A stretch of 64,000 bases of DNA from Cacajao melanocephalus (lineage: Eukaryota; Chordata; Mammalia; Primates; Pitheciidae), in the NCBI GenBank assembly GCA_963573385.1, contig CAUYLG010076815.1, positions 29,972-93,971 of the forward strand, written 5' to 3'. Every line of letters begins with the position of its first letter. The stretch's first letter is position 1. Positions 13,587 through 25,219 of this stretch are shown one piece after another. Made by a program: the position numbers and the translations under genes. The notes under the pieces were generated by a model. That model was not told where the DNA came from, did not search any database, and saw only the letters and a list, made by a program, of their open reading frames with translations.

Positions 13587-14986
13587 CAAGTGGAACAGTG
13601 AACTCTTAGGACACGGGCCTCATCTGAACCTCGCCCCAGCCTTCCTTTGTTACAGCTTCCCTGTCATCCCCTGGAGGAGACTTCTGAGCTGGGGGGCTGT
13701 GGCTTCGCTGCCAGTTGGCCCCTCACCAGTCCCCTGCCAGCAGGGAGGGGGTGGTTGTCACTCAGTGCAGCGGGTGGTGAGCAGGGAAGCCATAGGCTCT
13801 CCAGGGCCAGCGGGGAGGACAGTCTTGCTCGGACTTGCAGCCTGTTCAAAGGGGGCTCCGGAGGAGGCTGGCGTCTGCTGAGGACGGAAACCCTGACTCA
13901 TGGCAAAATCAGCCCGATTTCCACAAAGAGGCAGCGTTTGCAAGTCTCAACCTAGCTCTGACTTTCCTCTCTAGAGGGCACAGCACTGTGTAGGGGCTGA
14001 GGCTTGGGAGCTGTCCCTTCACTGTCCTTCCAGGACTGGCAAGCAGGCTGTGGGCTGAAGCCCAGCCTGGCGGCACTGAGTTGTTCCATGCCATCTCCCT
14101 GGGTCCTCAGTGACAGCATCGAAAGCCAAATGCTCAGCTCCCGCAGGGTCCCCTTCAGATGGGGGTGGGGTTCCCCTTTTCACATGCTCTCAATCCTTGC
14201 AATCAAGCTCAGGATTCATGGGTTTAAAAGATGTCTATTTATTTCAACAATTATGTACGTCTTTACTTACAAAAAGCAAACAAAACCTAAGTGTAGGAAG
14301 TAAACACTCCTCCCCTACCCCATCCTGCCTGCCTCTTGGCAGGGTCTGTGAAACATTCTGGGCTCTGCTCCCTTGAGACTTGTTTTTTTATGAAAATGGG
14401 ACCAGACTGTTCTGCCACTTGCTTTTCCCCCCCACTTGACAGGGTATTTAGAAATCATTTCATGTCAGCACCTTAATGTTACCTTTTTAAAAATGACTGC
14501 ATCAGCAGAAATAATTCTTTCTAAGGAGAAAATCTATCAATATAGAAGATAGTTTCAAGCCATCTGGGAGAGGGCTGAAAAGGCTCTACGTCAGGTCCTG
14601 GTCCCCCAGCATCGTCCTGGGTCTTCTCCTCCCACACCTGTGCCCATGGTACCTGCTCCCTCACCTGGGAACAGCATGGTCCATGGCGGGAAGCACTGCT
14701 CCCTTGTGTAGCCAGAATCCATCTTCCTGGAGCTCCTAGAACTGTCCTGGGGCCCCAAGAGCCCATCCGAGCCTCCTGCCTGTAGCAGAAGAGCTCTTCC
14801 TGCAGGGCTAGCACAAGGGATAAGTCAGGGTCCCTAAAAGCAGAGGTCTTTGCCTCTATCACACATGGAGAACTTTCTAGGACTAGTCACCAAGGGCTTT
14901 GAGACCAGCATGGCTTTGCTGGGTTTTCTTTGCTCTTTTTCTTCGAATCCCCTCCTCCTGCTGCTTGCTGTCTTCCTTTCTTCTTC

Positions 14987-15517
<531 letters not shown>

Positions 15518-15543
15518 TGAGTTGCTCTATGTTTATTCACTCC

Positions 15544-15569
15544 CATTCATTCATTCATTCATTCATTCA
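15544..15569. repeat. (ATTC)n simple repeat
   Basis: Six consecutive ATTC units. Confidence 0.9.
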
Positions 15570-15776
15570 CTGATAGCCAGGTCTTACCCCTGTGGAGCAC
15601 AGGATGTTCTGAGGGACACTATTGTTCCATGGAGCAGTTTGGGGAATGCAGTCTGAGTGAGGAGCCTGTAGCGCCTGCGAGGAGACAGCTGCCACTCTGC
15701 TAAATGCTGCCTTTATTCTTGATACGGGGCAGGGGCCACCCAGCTGTTTCTCTAGAGGGCTAGATGGTAAACAACT

Positions 15777-15942
15777 TCAGTCTCTGTGGCAGCCACTCAA
15801 CTCTGCACGTTGCCGTGTAAAAGCAGCCCTGAGCAGTGCATAAGAGTGGGCCTGGCTGCGTGCTAATAAAACTTTATTTACAAAAGCAGGTGTAAGCTGG
15901 ATTTGAACCAAGGGCCATCATTTGCCGCCCACCGATTTAAGG
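15777..15942 (+). mobile_element. hAT-type MITE, second copy
   Basis: This copy shares the run aataaaactttatttacaaa and the gccactcaactctgcacgt region with the element at 11455 and lies in the same orientation. It is truncated at its start. AATAAA is at 15865. Confidence 0.65.
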
Positions 15943-15949
15943 GAGCTGG

Positions 15950-16125
15950 GAAGCCTGGTTCTAACCTAGGCCCTGGTGGGCCCCTGACTCCAGCCATTCA
16001 TTCTCTGGACCTTGGTTTCCTATTTATAAAGTACAGACAGTAATGATAGTGATACCGGCCTCAGCTCGTTTGCAGGCTAGTTATGGTGCTCAAGAGCAGT
16101 AACAGATGTTAACACTTTTGTAAAC
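15950..16125 (+). mobile_element. MIR-like fragment
   Basis: The phrases ggaccttggtttcctattt and aaagtacagacagtaatgat follow a MIR consensus loosely. Confidence 0.4.
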
Positions 16126-16682
16126 TGTTCAGTGCTGCACGGTCAGCGCCAAGGCTGACTCATTTGACTGAGGAGGGTGGACTCGGCTGGCAGGGAGAGT
16201 GGTACAGCTAGCTGTCTTCCTTTCTGACGTACGCTCAGGAGTCTTCCACTGTCACTCCTCCCTCTGTTCATCCTCCCGCCCCTGGATGCTTTGTAAGTGT
16301 CTGAACAAGGTGATTCTCCAAGGTGATATTTAGACACTTAGGTCCTTTTCGACTCCATCGGGAAGTGAAATCTGTGTATTCTTCCTCCAAATCTGAGCAG
16401 AAGGGAATCCATGTGTAGCGTGATCTCCTGGGTCAATCACTGGTTCACACTTTCTCACTGTGTGTCATCAAAGGTGAATGCCCCATGGTTGCCATGTCAG
16501 AGGTGTGTCCATTCAAGGAAGGAGACTGCTGTGCTGTGAGCTCAGAGCCATGGCACCTCCCAGGTGGGCCTGTGTCACGAGCACAGACCCTGTGAAGCCC
16601 CGTCACCGGAGGGACCTAGAGTCTTGCTGGGAGCCAGAGTTGCTGGCACCAAGTGGACGGTCACCTGTCTCCTGTCACTGTC

Positions 16683-16990
16683 ACTATCTCCTTGTCACAG
16701 GAGCTATGTCTCCTGTCACTGTGCCCAGTGTGCGGAGGTGAATGTAGCAAAAGCCAGGCAGGCAGGTCCTGATTTGGTGCAGTGAACAGTGGAGGTGCCG
16801 GAGCTGTAGGAGCAGGGAGAAAAAGCCGGGCAGGCAGGCCACTGTCTCCTTGTCACGGGAGCCCTGTCTCCTGGCACCGTGCCCAGTGTGTGGAGGTGAA
16901 TGCAGCAAAAGCCGGGCAGGCAGGTCTTGATTTGGTGCAGTGAACAGTGGAGGTGCTGGAGTTGTAGGGGCAGGGAGAAGGGCCAGAGAG
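16683..16990. repeat. 158-bp tandem duplication
   Basis: Two copies about 90% alike by eye, with ccttgtcac at 16690 and again at 16848. Both contain gattggtgcag-like text and gaacagtggaggtgc. The second copy ends about 200 bases upstream of exon 9. Confidence 0.88.
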
Positions 16991-17188
16991 ATGGTATTTG
17001 AGGCGGTATGCAGTGATGACATTTGGGAGCCGGTTGGGAGGCGGCTGTGTGGTCCAGGGTGAGGGGGTTGAGCCCCTCCATTTGTGGTTTTGTGGAGAGG
17101 TGGGAGGGGAGTTTCTCTGGAGATCAGTTGTTGGGTTCTGGGACACCCCCAGGTTTAACCACGTTGTCTCTGTCTCTTCCCGCTGTAG

Positions 17189-17332
17189 ATATCAATGAGT
17201 GTTTAAGTATCAATGCCCCGTGCCCTACTGGGCATACATGCATCAATACGGAGGGCTCCTACACGTGCCAGAAGAACGTGCCCAACTGTGGCCGTGGATA
17301 CCATCTCAACGAGGAGGGGACTCGCTGTGTTG
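17189..17332 (+). CDS. FBLN1: FBLN1 exon 9: calcium-binding EGF module 4
   Basis: The 144-nt exon encodes 48 residues from [12 protein letters not shown] to EEGTRCV, with [10 protein letters not shown] as the Asn-hydroxylation context. It is the longest EGF exon of the array. The acceptor cgctgtag is good. The donor TTG|gttggt departs from consensus at +3 and +4. A GTATTA four bases downstream could compete but would shift the frame. Keeping phase 1 requires the first site, so the end at 17332 is inferred from frame. Asn and Thr replace Ser and Ile that I recall in human. Confidence 0.95.
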
Positions 17333-18217
17333 GTTGGTATTAAAAAAGAAAACAAATCTGAAATCCACTTTCCCGTCTGTTTCCAGCACACACCCTCCCT
17401 TCTCTAGAAGTGGAAAGCTGACCCCCAAAGCAAAGCCATTTCTGTCAGCCCATCCATCCCATTGCCAATTCCTAAGCACGGGCCTTCATTGTCCTGCCTG
17501 GACTGGTGCAGTAGAACACCAGCCCGCCTACGCTCCAGCCTTGTCTACTTCCGCCTGTCTAGCTCGTCCTGAGCCCAAAGCTTTCTCACCCCACCCTGTT
17601 TACGGCTCCACCAGCTCCCCATTGGTGACAAGGACAGATGCCTCTGCTTATAGTCCAGTCCCCCAGAGCTGGCCCAACTCCACAAACCTTGTAATTCAGG
17701 CTATGCGGGTCTTGCCACTGCACACAAATGCTGTTCTTTCCTCTCTGTGTGGGTGTTTGATCATACATCATTCCCTCTGCCCACCTGCTCCTACGTTCTT
17801 TTGGATCCAGGGCACCCAGCCTGCCCTGATCCTACCAGGGAAGGAGCCTTCCTCACTGTAACCCCCAGGACACTTCTTCAGTGTCTTCCTATATCTCCTG
17901 ATGATATCTGCCCTCCGAGGCAGCGTGGGGGTTCATAGGCTGTGGCAGAGGCTGTGTGGGACGTGGCTAGCATCATGGGGCTTGGAGCACTGCCTACCTT
18001 AATGAGAGTCCTTGCTGGCCTACCAGCCAGGGAGGGCTGCCTCTGGGTCAGCTGTCTCCCCAGCCCGGGGCCCCACACGCAGTAGGTGCTCTGTGAAGTC
18101 ATGTTGAAATGAAATGCACGTTTCCATTTGCTCCTTTCTTGCTTTCCTTTCTGATCATCTTGGGGGGAAGAAACCCAAACTAAAGGTTTTCATCGTGGCT
18201 TTCTCTCTCCTTTGAAG
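17333..18217 (+). other. FBLN1: FBLN1 intron 9
   Basis: Unique, pyrimidine-rich sequence without an Alu. The stretch 17891-17988 has a diverged twin in intron 11. The acceptor is the less usual ctcctttgaag. Confidence 0.88.
17891..17988 (+). repeat. Intronic repeat, copy 1
   Basis: About 98 bases including gggttcataggctgtggcag and gggcttggagca, repeated with changes at 19765-19863. It is not a repeat family I recognise. Confidence 0.75.
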
Positions 18218-18346
18218 ACGTGGACGAGTGCGCGCCCCCTGCTGAGCCCTGTGGGAAGGGGCATCGCTGTGTGAATTCTCCCGGCAGCTTCCGCTGCGAG
18301 TGCAAGACGGGTTACTATTTCGACGGCATCAGCAGGATGTGCGTGG
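18218..18346 (+). CDS. FBLN1: FBLN1 exon 10: calcium-binding EGF module 5
   Basis: The 129-nt exon gives 43 residues from [12 protein letters not shown] to GISRMCV, with [10 protein letters not shown] as the calcium-binding core. Acceptor ctttgaag, donor TGG|gtgcgt, phase 1 at both ends. Identical to human as far as I recall. Confidence 0.97.
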
Positions 18347-19455
18347 GTGCGTGGGGGCCCCCGCAGGCCTTGGGAGAACCCGGCCACGTGGCACCAGGGA
18401 CACATTCTGTGGCAACTAGCGTGATGTGGTCTGATCCTCATCTCAGAAAATCCCAAGTGTGGGCAGACCTCGAGAGAAGACCCTGAATCAGGACCACCCC
18501 ATTCTAGCCCCAGCTCTGCTGCTGCCCAGCCGGGTGGCCACTGGCACGCCCCCGCACCGGGTGTGAGCCTGCTCACCACCTGTAGAAAGGGGTTCTGCTC
18601 GACCCAGGACCTCCAAGTGTTGATGAGCCAGGTCTACAAATGTGCACAGTGTCAGTGATTTCCTGGAGACTCACTGCTGAGCTGCGGAGCCGCAGGGGTT
18701 CCAGATGTGCCTTTAGCCCAGGATGGCGAGGGCAAAAGTTTTGACCAGGAGTGGGGTCAGGTCCTGTCCAGTTAGTGCCTGCTGTCACCAAACCTAGGTG
18801 CTCAGAGGAGCCTGGCAGGTGCCACTTCACTCCCTCCAAGCGGGCACTTTGCTAGATCCTGGCAGACCCTCCTTGTGTGCCCTGGGGAGGAGGACTGGCA
18901 GGAGGGCACAGGTTCAGATGTGCTGCCACGGAAGGAGTACAAGCCTTGCCCAGTGGGCAGGCACACTGTGGCAGTCCCGGCTGTCCCACTGACATCCCAC
19001 GTGCTAGGGACTAGACACTGTGCATTCCTCGTCTGAGAAATGAGGCTGGAGGCCGGGTGCAGTAGCTCATGTCTGTAATCTCAGCACTTTGGGAGGCTAA
19101 GGCGGGCGGATCACTTGAGGTCAGGAGTTTGAGACCAGCCTGGCCAAACATGGCGGAACCCTGTACAAAAAATACAAAAATTAGCTGGGCGTGGTGGCGT
19201 GTGCCTGTAATCCCAGCTGCTTGGGAGGCTGAGGCATGAGAATCACTTGAACCTGGAGGCGGAGGTTGCAGTGAGCCAAAATCGAGCCACTACACTCCAG
19301 CCTGGGAGACCAAGCGAGACTCCATCTCAAAGAAAAAAAAAATGAGGCTGGAGGAGGTGGAGGACGAAGGACATGAGCCGGCCTCGCTAGGAGGGTGGAG
19401 TGTGCCGCCACTGTGGCTGGACATTGCCCTGAGCCGGCCCATCTCTCTCTTTCAG
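18347..19455 (+). other. FBLN1: FBLN1 intron 10
   Basis: The first 700 bases are unique. A forward Alu fills 19052-19342 and ends only 113 bases before exon 11. The acceptor is ctctctttcag. Confidence 0.88.
19052..19342 (+). mobile_element. Alu SINE
   Basis: Full-length forward Alu just upstream of exon 11. With the reverse Alu at 20155 it forms an inverted pair around that exon. Confidence 0.93.
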
Positions 19456-19581
19456 ATGTCAACGAGTGCCAGCGCTACCCTGGGCGCCTGTGTGGCCACA
19501 AGTGCGAGAACACGCTGGGCTCCTACGTTTGCAGCTGTTCCGTGGGCTTCCGGCTCTCTGTGGATGGCAGATCGTGTGAAG
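19456..19581 (+). CDS. FBLN1: FBLN1 exon 11: calcium-binding EGF module 6
   Basis: The 126-nt exon encodes 42 residues from [13 protein letters not shown] to DGRSCE, with [10 protein letters not shown] as the conserved core. Acceptor ctttcag, donor AAG|gtgagt, both strong, phase 1 on both sides. The Val in SYVC is Leu in my recollection of human. Confidence 0.97.
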
Positions 19582-19764
19582 GTGAGTCCAGGGCCCCATC
19601 TGCTCTATTCCCCAGGGCCTCCTTCCTCCTGGGGAAGCCACCATCCTCCTGCAGACCCGTTTGGAGCAGATCTGTGTTGGTTTCCCCAGCACATGTTAAA
19701 TGTTAGCAGGGAACGTGCCTGTAAAATACTGTTCATCAGAAGGCCTGCCCGACAGCCCGCCCCA

Positions 19765-19863
19765 TCTCTCCTGCTGGCATCTACCCTCTGAGGCTGTGTA
19801 GGGGTTCATAGGCTGCGGCAGAGGCCATGTGGGATGTGGCTAGGATTATAGGGCTTGGAGCGT
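19765..19863 (+). repeat. Intronic repeat, copy 2
   Basis: Diverged twin of 17891-17988 in the same orientation, sharing ggggttcataggctg and tagggcttggagc-like text. Confidence 0.75.
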
Positions 19864-20122
19864 GAGACCCACCAGTCATGGGGTTTGGTTATGCCTGACC
19901 TCTGCCTGCCTCTGTGTCCTCACCGCGGAGAGGGGTTGATGTGTGAAAGTGCAGCAAAGCTGGATGCTTGTTCTGCACAAAGACGGTGTGTGGGTTTTAA
20001 TCAGATGCTGCTGATGGGAAGACAGGACTCTGGGTCCATTGATCGCAAGTCATCCAAACGATTGGAGGGAGGCTTTGTAAATGACGGAGTGAGAGAGGAA
20101 TACGGAGGTCCTCAGGACGTGA

Positions 20123-20557
<435 letters not shown>

Positions 20558-21194
20558 TGAAGTACATGCTTCAGAGGAAAAAGGAGGTCAGTGCCTGTAG
20601 TCAGGTTTGGGCTGGAACCAAGAGAAAAGTCTTTTGGCAGTATTGGACTTTCTCAGTTAGGCATCCTAAGGGGGCTGGGTCTGCATCCTGGGTACATGGT
20701 CCCTGGCCAATGGCAGCCACACTAATTTCAGGTCAAGTCTCTTGGCATGTGGGGGTTGGACACAGTTGTTCCTGCCAAGAGTCTTACAGTTCTCAGATAA
20801 CACCAACCTCCTGGGCTGATGGGAAGGTCACATGAACAGCATGTCAGCCCAGGGCCTGGCACACACTAGGTCCCTGGCAGATGTCACCTCTTCTATGGGG
20901 ATTAGGTTCTGAGCTGAGCAGACACTGAGAGCTTTGGGTGACCCTCGACAATCATCCACATTGCCCGTGACATCCTGTTTGGTGGGTGCGTTGCAGTGGC
21001 CCAGAGAACAGCTTCTGCAGCCTAACTCAAACATGGCAGGTCTTAAAATTCTGCCATGAGATTTTTCCTTCCTGATGAGATGGTCACAGGGGTTAGATAC
21101 GCCAGGGTGAGCTGTAGTGTGCATAATTCTCAAATCAGAGGATGGACGGTGTGAGAGGGTCCTGGGATTAGTTCACGAGAACACCTATGGACAA

Positions 21195-21405
21195 GGAACA
21201 AGATTCACGCTTTGAGTCTCTGGGGCTTGTGTTCGAACCCCACTTCTGCCATTTTCAGGGCCTTGAAGAAGTAACTCAGTCTCTCTGGGCCTTAGTGTCC
21301 TCATCTGTAAAATGGGCAGAGTAGGACCAACCCCATAGGGGGTTGTGAGGGTGAAACAAGATTGAGCAGGTGAAGAGTTTATCACAGGGCTGGGTGCCAG
21401 GTGAC
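21195..21405 (+). mobile_element. MIR SINE fragment
   Basis: The phrases gaaccccacttctgccat, ctctctgggccttagtgtc and tcatctgtaaaatgggc are a clear forward MIR. Confidence 0.75.
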
Positions 21406-21433
21406 AAGCTGGCAGTATGGAGACTGCTGGCAT

Positions 21434-21728
21434 TTTTTTTTCTTTTTTCCTAAGACAGAGTCGAGCTTTGTCACCAGGCTTGAGTGCAGTGGTGCCATCT
21501 TGACTCACTGCAACCTCTGCCTCCCAGTTCAAGTGATTCTCCTGCCTCAGCCTCCCAAGTAGCTGGGACTACAGGCACGCGCCACCACGCCAGGCTAATT
21601 TTTGTATTTTTAGTAGAGACAGGGTTTCTCATATTGGTCAGGATGGTCTCGATCTCTTGACCTCATGATCTGCCTGCCTCGGCCTCCCGAAGTGCTGGGA
21701 TTATAGGCGGGAGCCACCGTGCCCAGCC
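21434..21728 (-). mobile_element. Alu SINE
   Basis: Full-length reverse Alu flanked by the target duplication gactgctggcatt. Confidence 0.93.
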
Positions 21729-22069
21729 GACTGCTGGCATTATTATTGTTATTTGTAGAAGAAGTAGGATTCCCAGTTGTGCTTCCTCTGGTCACTCATA
21801 AATTACTGAAAAGTCGGCATTCGTGTTCATATTCGTGGACAATATCGTGGACACAGAAGCAGAGCCTGGCCAGCCTTGCCATGTGACCTTACTAACCATT
21901 TGTTAAGCGCCTGCCCTGGGTGTGTAGGAGAACTCGGTCCTGCACTGGGGAGTGTCTCCACTGGGCAATGAGAGACCACGCTGGGCAGGTGGAGACCAGG
22001 CCAGGTGTGTGGGGGCCACAGAGATGAGACACGGGGTGGAAAGCTACTGGACATTCTCCGACGCCACAT

Positions 22070-22174
22070 AGCATAGATTGCAGGCTTTTCCAGCCACAGT
22101 CTTTGTTGCAACCGCTCAGCTCTGCTGTGGTAGCACAGAAGTAGCCAGAGGACCATGGTAAAAAAATGAGTGTG
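22070..22174 (+). mobile_element. hAT-type MITE, third copy, 5' part
   Basis: The sequence tttgttgcaaccgctcagct matches the tcgcaactactcaactctg region of the other two MITEs. The copy is interrupted at 22175 by two Alus and resumes at 22819. Confidence 0.65.
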
Positions 22175-22503
22175 GCTGGGGGCAGTGGCTCACACCTGTA
22201 ATCCCAGCACTTTGGGAGGCCGAGGCAGGTGAATCACTTGAGGTCAGGAGTTTGAGACCAGCCTGGCCACCATGGTGAAACCCTGTTTCTACTAAAAATA
22301 CAAAAATTAGCTGGGCATGATGGTGCATGCCTGTTATCCCAGCTACTCAGGAGGCTGAGACAGGAGAATCGCTTGAATTTGTATCCACTTTAGTAGATAA
22401 TAACCTCTTGGAGGTGGAGATTGCAGTGAAGCGAGATTGAGCTACTGCACTCCAGCCCGGGTGACAGAAAGAAACTCTGTCTCAAAATAATAAAAAAAAA
22501 AAT
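22175..22503 (+). mobile_element. Alu SINE with insertion
   Basis: Forward Alu. About 30 non-Alu bases (including ccactttagtagataataac) interrupt it near 22380. Confidence 0.9.
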
Positions 22504-22518
22504 AATGAGTGTGGGTGT

Positions 22519-22818
<300 letters not shown>

Positions 22819-22910
22819 TGGCTGTGTTCTAATAAAACTTTATTTATAAAAACAAGTGGCGGGCCAAATTTGGCCCATGGACTATAGTTTGCTGACCTCT
22901 GCTCTAGGTA
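22819..22910 (+). mobile_element. hAT-type MITE, third copy, 3' part
   Basis: The element resumes with tggctgtgttctaataaaac and ends with gtttgctgacctctg. AATAAA is at 22831. Confidence 0.7.
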
Positions 22911-23357
22911 AAGGGGACAGATGAGGAGCAGTCCAGAGTTGCCCGGTGAGTTCTGTGCACTGGAGTGTGAGGAGTACTGGCGTATGGGCTGGGTGGCCGA
23001 GGCCTTCCTTGTGTGCTGTCATCTGTGTGGGATGCCATCTTGGAGGTGAAGTGGGGAGCACAGGATCAGACTTCCATTTGAGCACTAGAATGGACTTTGG
23101 CGGCCAGGTGGGGGCTGTGGCTGCTGTCCTGGCAGGAGAGAGTGTGGTCAAAGCAAGCAGGGGCAGGGAGGGAGGGTCCAGAGTCACCAGCTGTGATACC
23201 TCTCCCTCGGCCATGTCCCCTGGGACCTCTGCCACTCCAAGTGTGTTAACCTGAGGGAGGCAGAGAGGAGGTGTTCTGTTCACTGACCCTTAGGGCTACA
23301 GTGGAGGCAGGGACGTGTGATGTCGCCCTGAGTGGTGACCCCCACTTTCTCTTTCAG

Positions 23358-23477
23358 ACATTAATGAGTGCAGCAGCAGCCCCTGTAGCCAGGAGTGTGC
23401 CAACGTCTACGGCTCCTACCAGTGCTACTGCCGGCGAGGCTACCAGCTCAGTGATGTGGATGGAGTCACCTGCGAAG
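23358..23477 (+). CDS. FBLN1: FBLN1 exon 12: calcium-binding EGF module 7
   Basis: The 120-nt exon encodes 40 residues from [14 protein letters not shown] to GVTCE, with [10 protein letters not shown] as the core. It is the most compact calcium-binding EGF exon here. Acceptor tctttcag, donor AAG|gtgcgc, phase 1 at both ends. No difference from human that I can recall. Confidence 0.97.
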
Positions 23478-23654
23478 GTGCGCACGCCCCTGCTCGCTGA
23501 GGGGGAAAGTGCCCCCTGGCCTCACCATGACGCAGCAGCACAGCTTCTGACTCAAATTCCACAGGGAAGAACCTGCTGGGCTGTCTTCACCTGGCGAACC
23601 TTCCATGTCCACCCTTGGAGGCTAGCAGGTGGTCTACTGCTTTCCCTCCAACTG

Positions 23655-23954
23655 AGATTTTTTTTTTGAGACAGGGTCTCGCTCTGTTGCCCAGGCTGGA
23701 GTGATGTGGTGCAGTCACTGCTCACTGCAGCCTTAGCTTCCTGGGCTCAAGTCGTCCTCCCACCTCACCCTCCCAAGTAGCTGGGACAGTCGGCATGCAC
23801 CACCACGCCTGGCTAATTTTTTATTTTTAAAAAATTTGAGATGGGGTCTTGCAGTGTTGCCCAGGCTGGTCTTAAACTCCTGGGCTCAAGTGATCCTCTT
23901 GCTTCAGCCTCCCAAATTGCTGGGATTATAGGCATGAGCCACTGTGCCCAGCCC
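23655..23954 (-). mobile_element. Alu SINE (old, AluJ-like)
   Basis: Reverse full-length Alu with older-type wording (gcagccttagcttcctgggc). Apparent target duplication ccaactgagat and ccaactgaaat. Confidence 0.9.
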
Positions 23955-23986
23955 CCAACTGAAATTCGCATATACTTTTCCCATTC

Positions 23987-24287
23987 TTTTTTGGCTGGGA
24001 GGGAGGGAGACAGAGTCTCACTGTGTCACCCAGGCTGAAGTCCAGTAGGGCAATCTTGGCTCCCTGCAACCTCCGCCTCCCAGGTACAAGCAAGTCTCCT
24101 GCCTCAGCCTCCTGAGTAGCTGGGATTACAGGTGCGTGCCACCACACCCGGCTAATTTTTTGTATTTTTAGTAGAGATGGGGTTTCACCATGTTGGTCAG
24201 GCTGGTCTCAAACTCCTGACCTTGTGACCTGCCCTTTTCAGTCTCCCAAAGTGCTGGGATTATGGGCATGAGCCACCCCGCCCGGCC
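23987..24287 (-). mobile_element. Alu SINE
   Basis: Full-length reverse Alu in which ggctgggagggaggga has replaced part of the T-rich head. Confidence 0.92.
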
Positions 24288-24569
24288 ACTTTTCCCATTC
24301 TTAAGCATGGAGGTGGGAAGGGGGCAAACCGCTCCTGACTTGTTCTTTAATAGATATGCACAGTGGTGGCTGCTACATGCACTGGGACCCTGGGCCACGC
24401 GTCTCGGGGGCGGGTGGTGGTGCATGGCTGGGAGGTAAGGAGAGGGCTCAGGGATCACCTATATCCCTGACTAAGAGCTCTGACTCTTCCACTGTAACAT
24501 GGGGATTAACCCCAGCCTCACCAGATCGTTAGAGGATTAAACCAGCTGACAGCAATTATGGGAAGTTCT

Positions 24570-24830
24570 GTTTTTCTTTGCTTGTTTCTTTGTTTTTGAG
24601 AGAGTCTCACTCTGTCACCGTCTGTCTCCTAGGATCAAGCAATCCTCCCACCTCTGCCCCCTTGAGTGCAGGCATGCACCAGTATGCCTGGCTAACATTT
24701 TTGATTTTTTGTGGAGATAGCGTATCACTTTGTTGCCGAGGCTGGTCTCGAACTCCTGAGCTCAAGCAATCCTCCTGCCTCAGCCTCCCAAAGTGTTGGG
24801 ATTCCAGGCATGAGCCAGTGCACCCAGCTG
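24570..24830 (-). mobile_element. Alu SINE with internal deletion
   Basis: Reverse Alu in which the text jumps from ctctgtcaccg to tctgtctcctaggatcaag, losing about 50 bases. Confidence 0.85.
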
Positions 24831-25087
24831 AGGTGTGTTTGTTTCTTATTAGCGAAGCGTTGTCTGCATTTCCCCCTGCCTGCCACACGCATACTTCACA
24901 CCATGAACTTGCTGTGTGACCCTAGGCTAATCCCATCACGTCTCTGAGCATGATGGTCTCTGAGGCTTCCTGTGTCCCGCTTGTCCTGTGCTGTTGCCCT
25001 CCCGGGCCCCAGTGCAGCCCCCAGCGTGGCCAGCAGCCATAGCCAGGTGCCGGGACACGGAGGCTGAGGTGGGCTTTGCTGTTGCAG

Positions 25088-25219
25088 ACATCGACGAGTG
25101 CGCCCTGCCCACTGGGGGCCACATCTGTTCCTACCGCTGCATCAACATCCCTGGAAGCTTCCAGTGCAGCTGCCCCGCGTCTGGCTACAGGCTGGCTCCC
25201 AACGGCCGCAACTGCCAAG
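25088..25219 (+). CDS. FBLN1: FBLN1 exon 13: calcium-binding EGF module 8
   Basis: The 132-nt exon gives 44 residues from DIDECALPTGGHIC to NGRNCQ, with CINIPGSFQC as the core. Acceptor gttgcag, donor AAG|gtgagc, symmetric phase 1. The Ala in CPAS is Ser in my recollection of human. Confidence 0.97.

Larger units (their letters stand above)
23478..25087 (+). other. FBLN1: FBLN1 intron 12
   Basis: Three reverse Alus in a row occupy most of this intron. The remainder shows a weak MIR-like piece near 24480-24560 and unique sequence. The acceptor is gctgttgcag. Confidence 0.88.
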
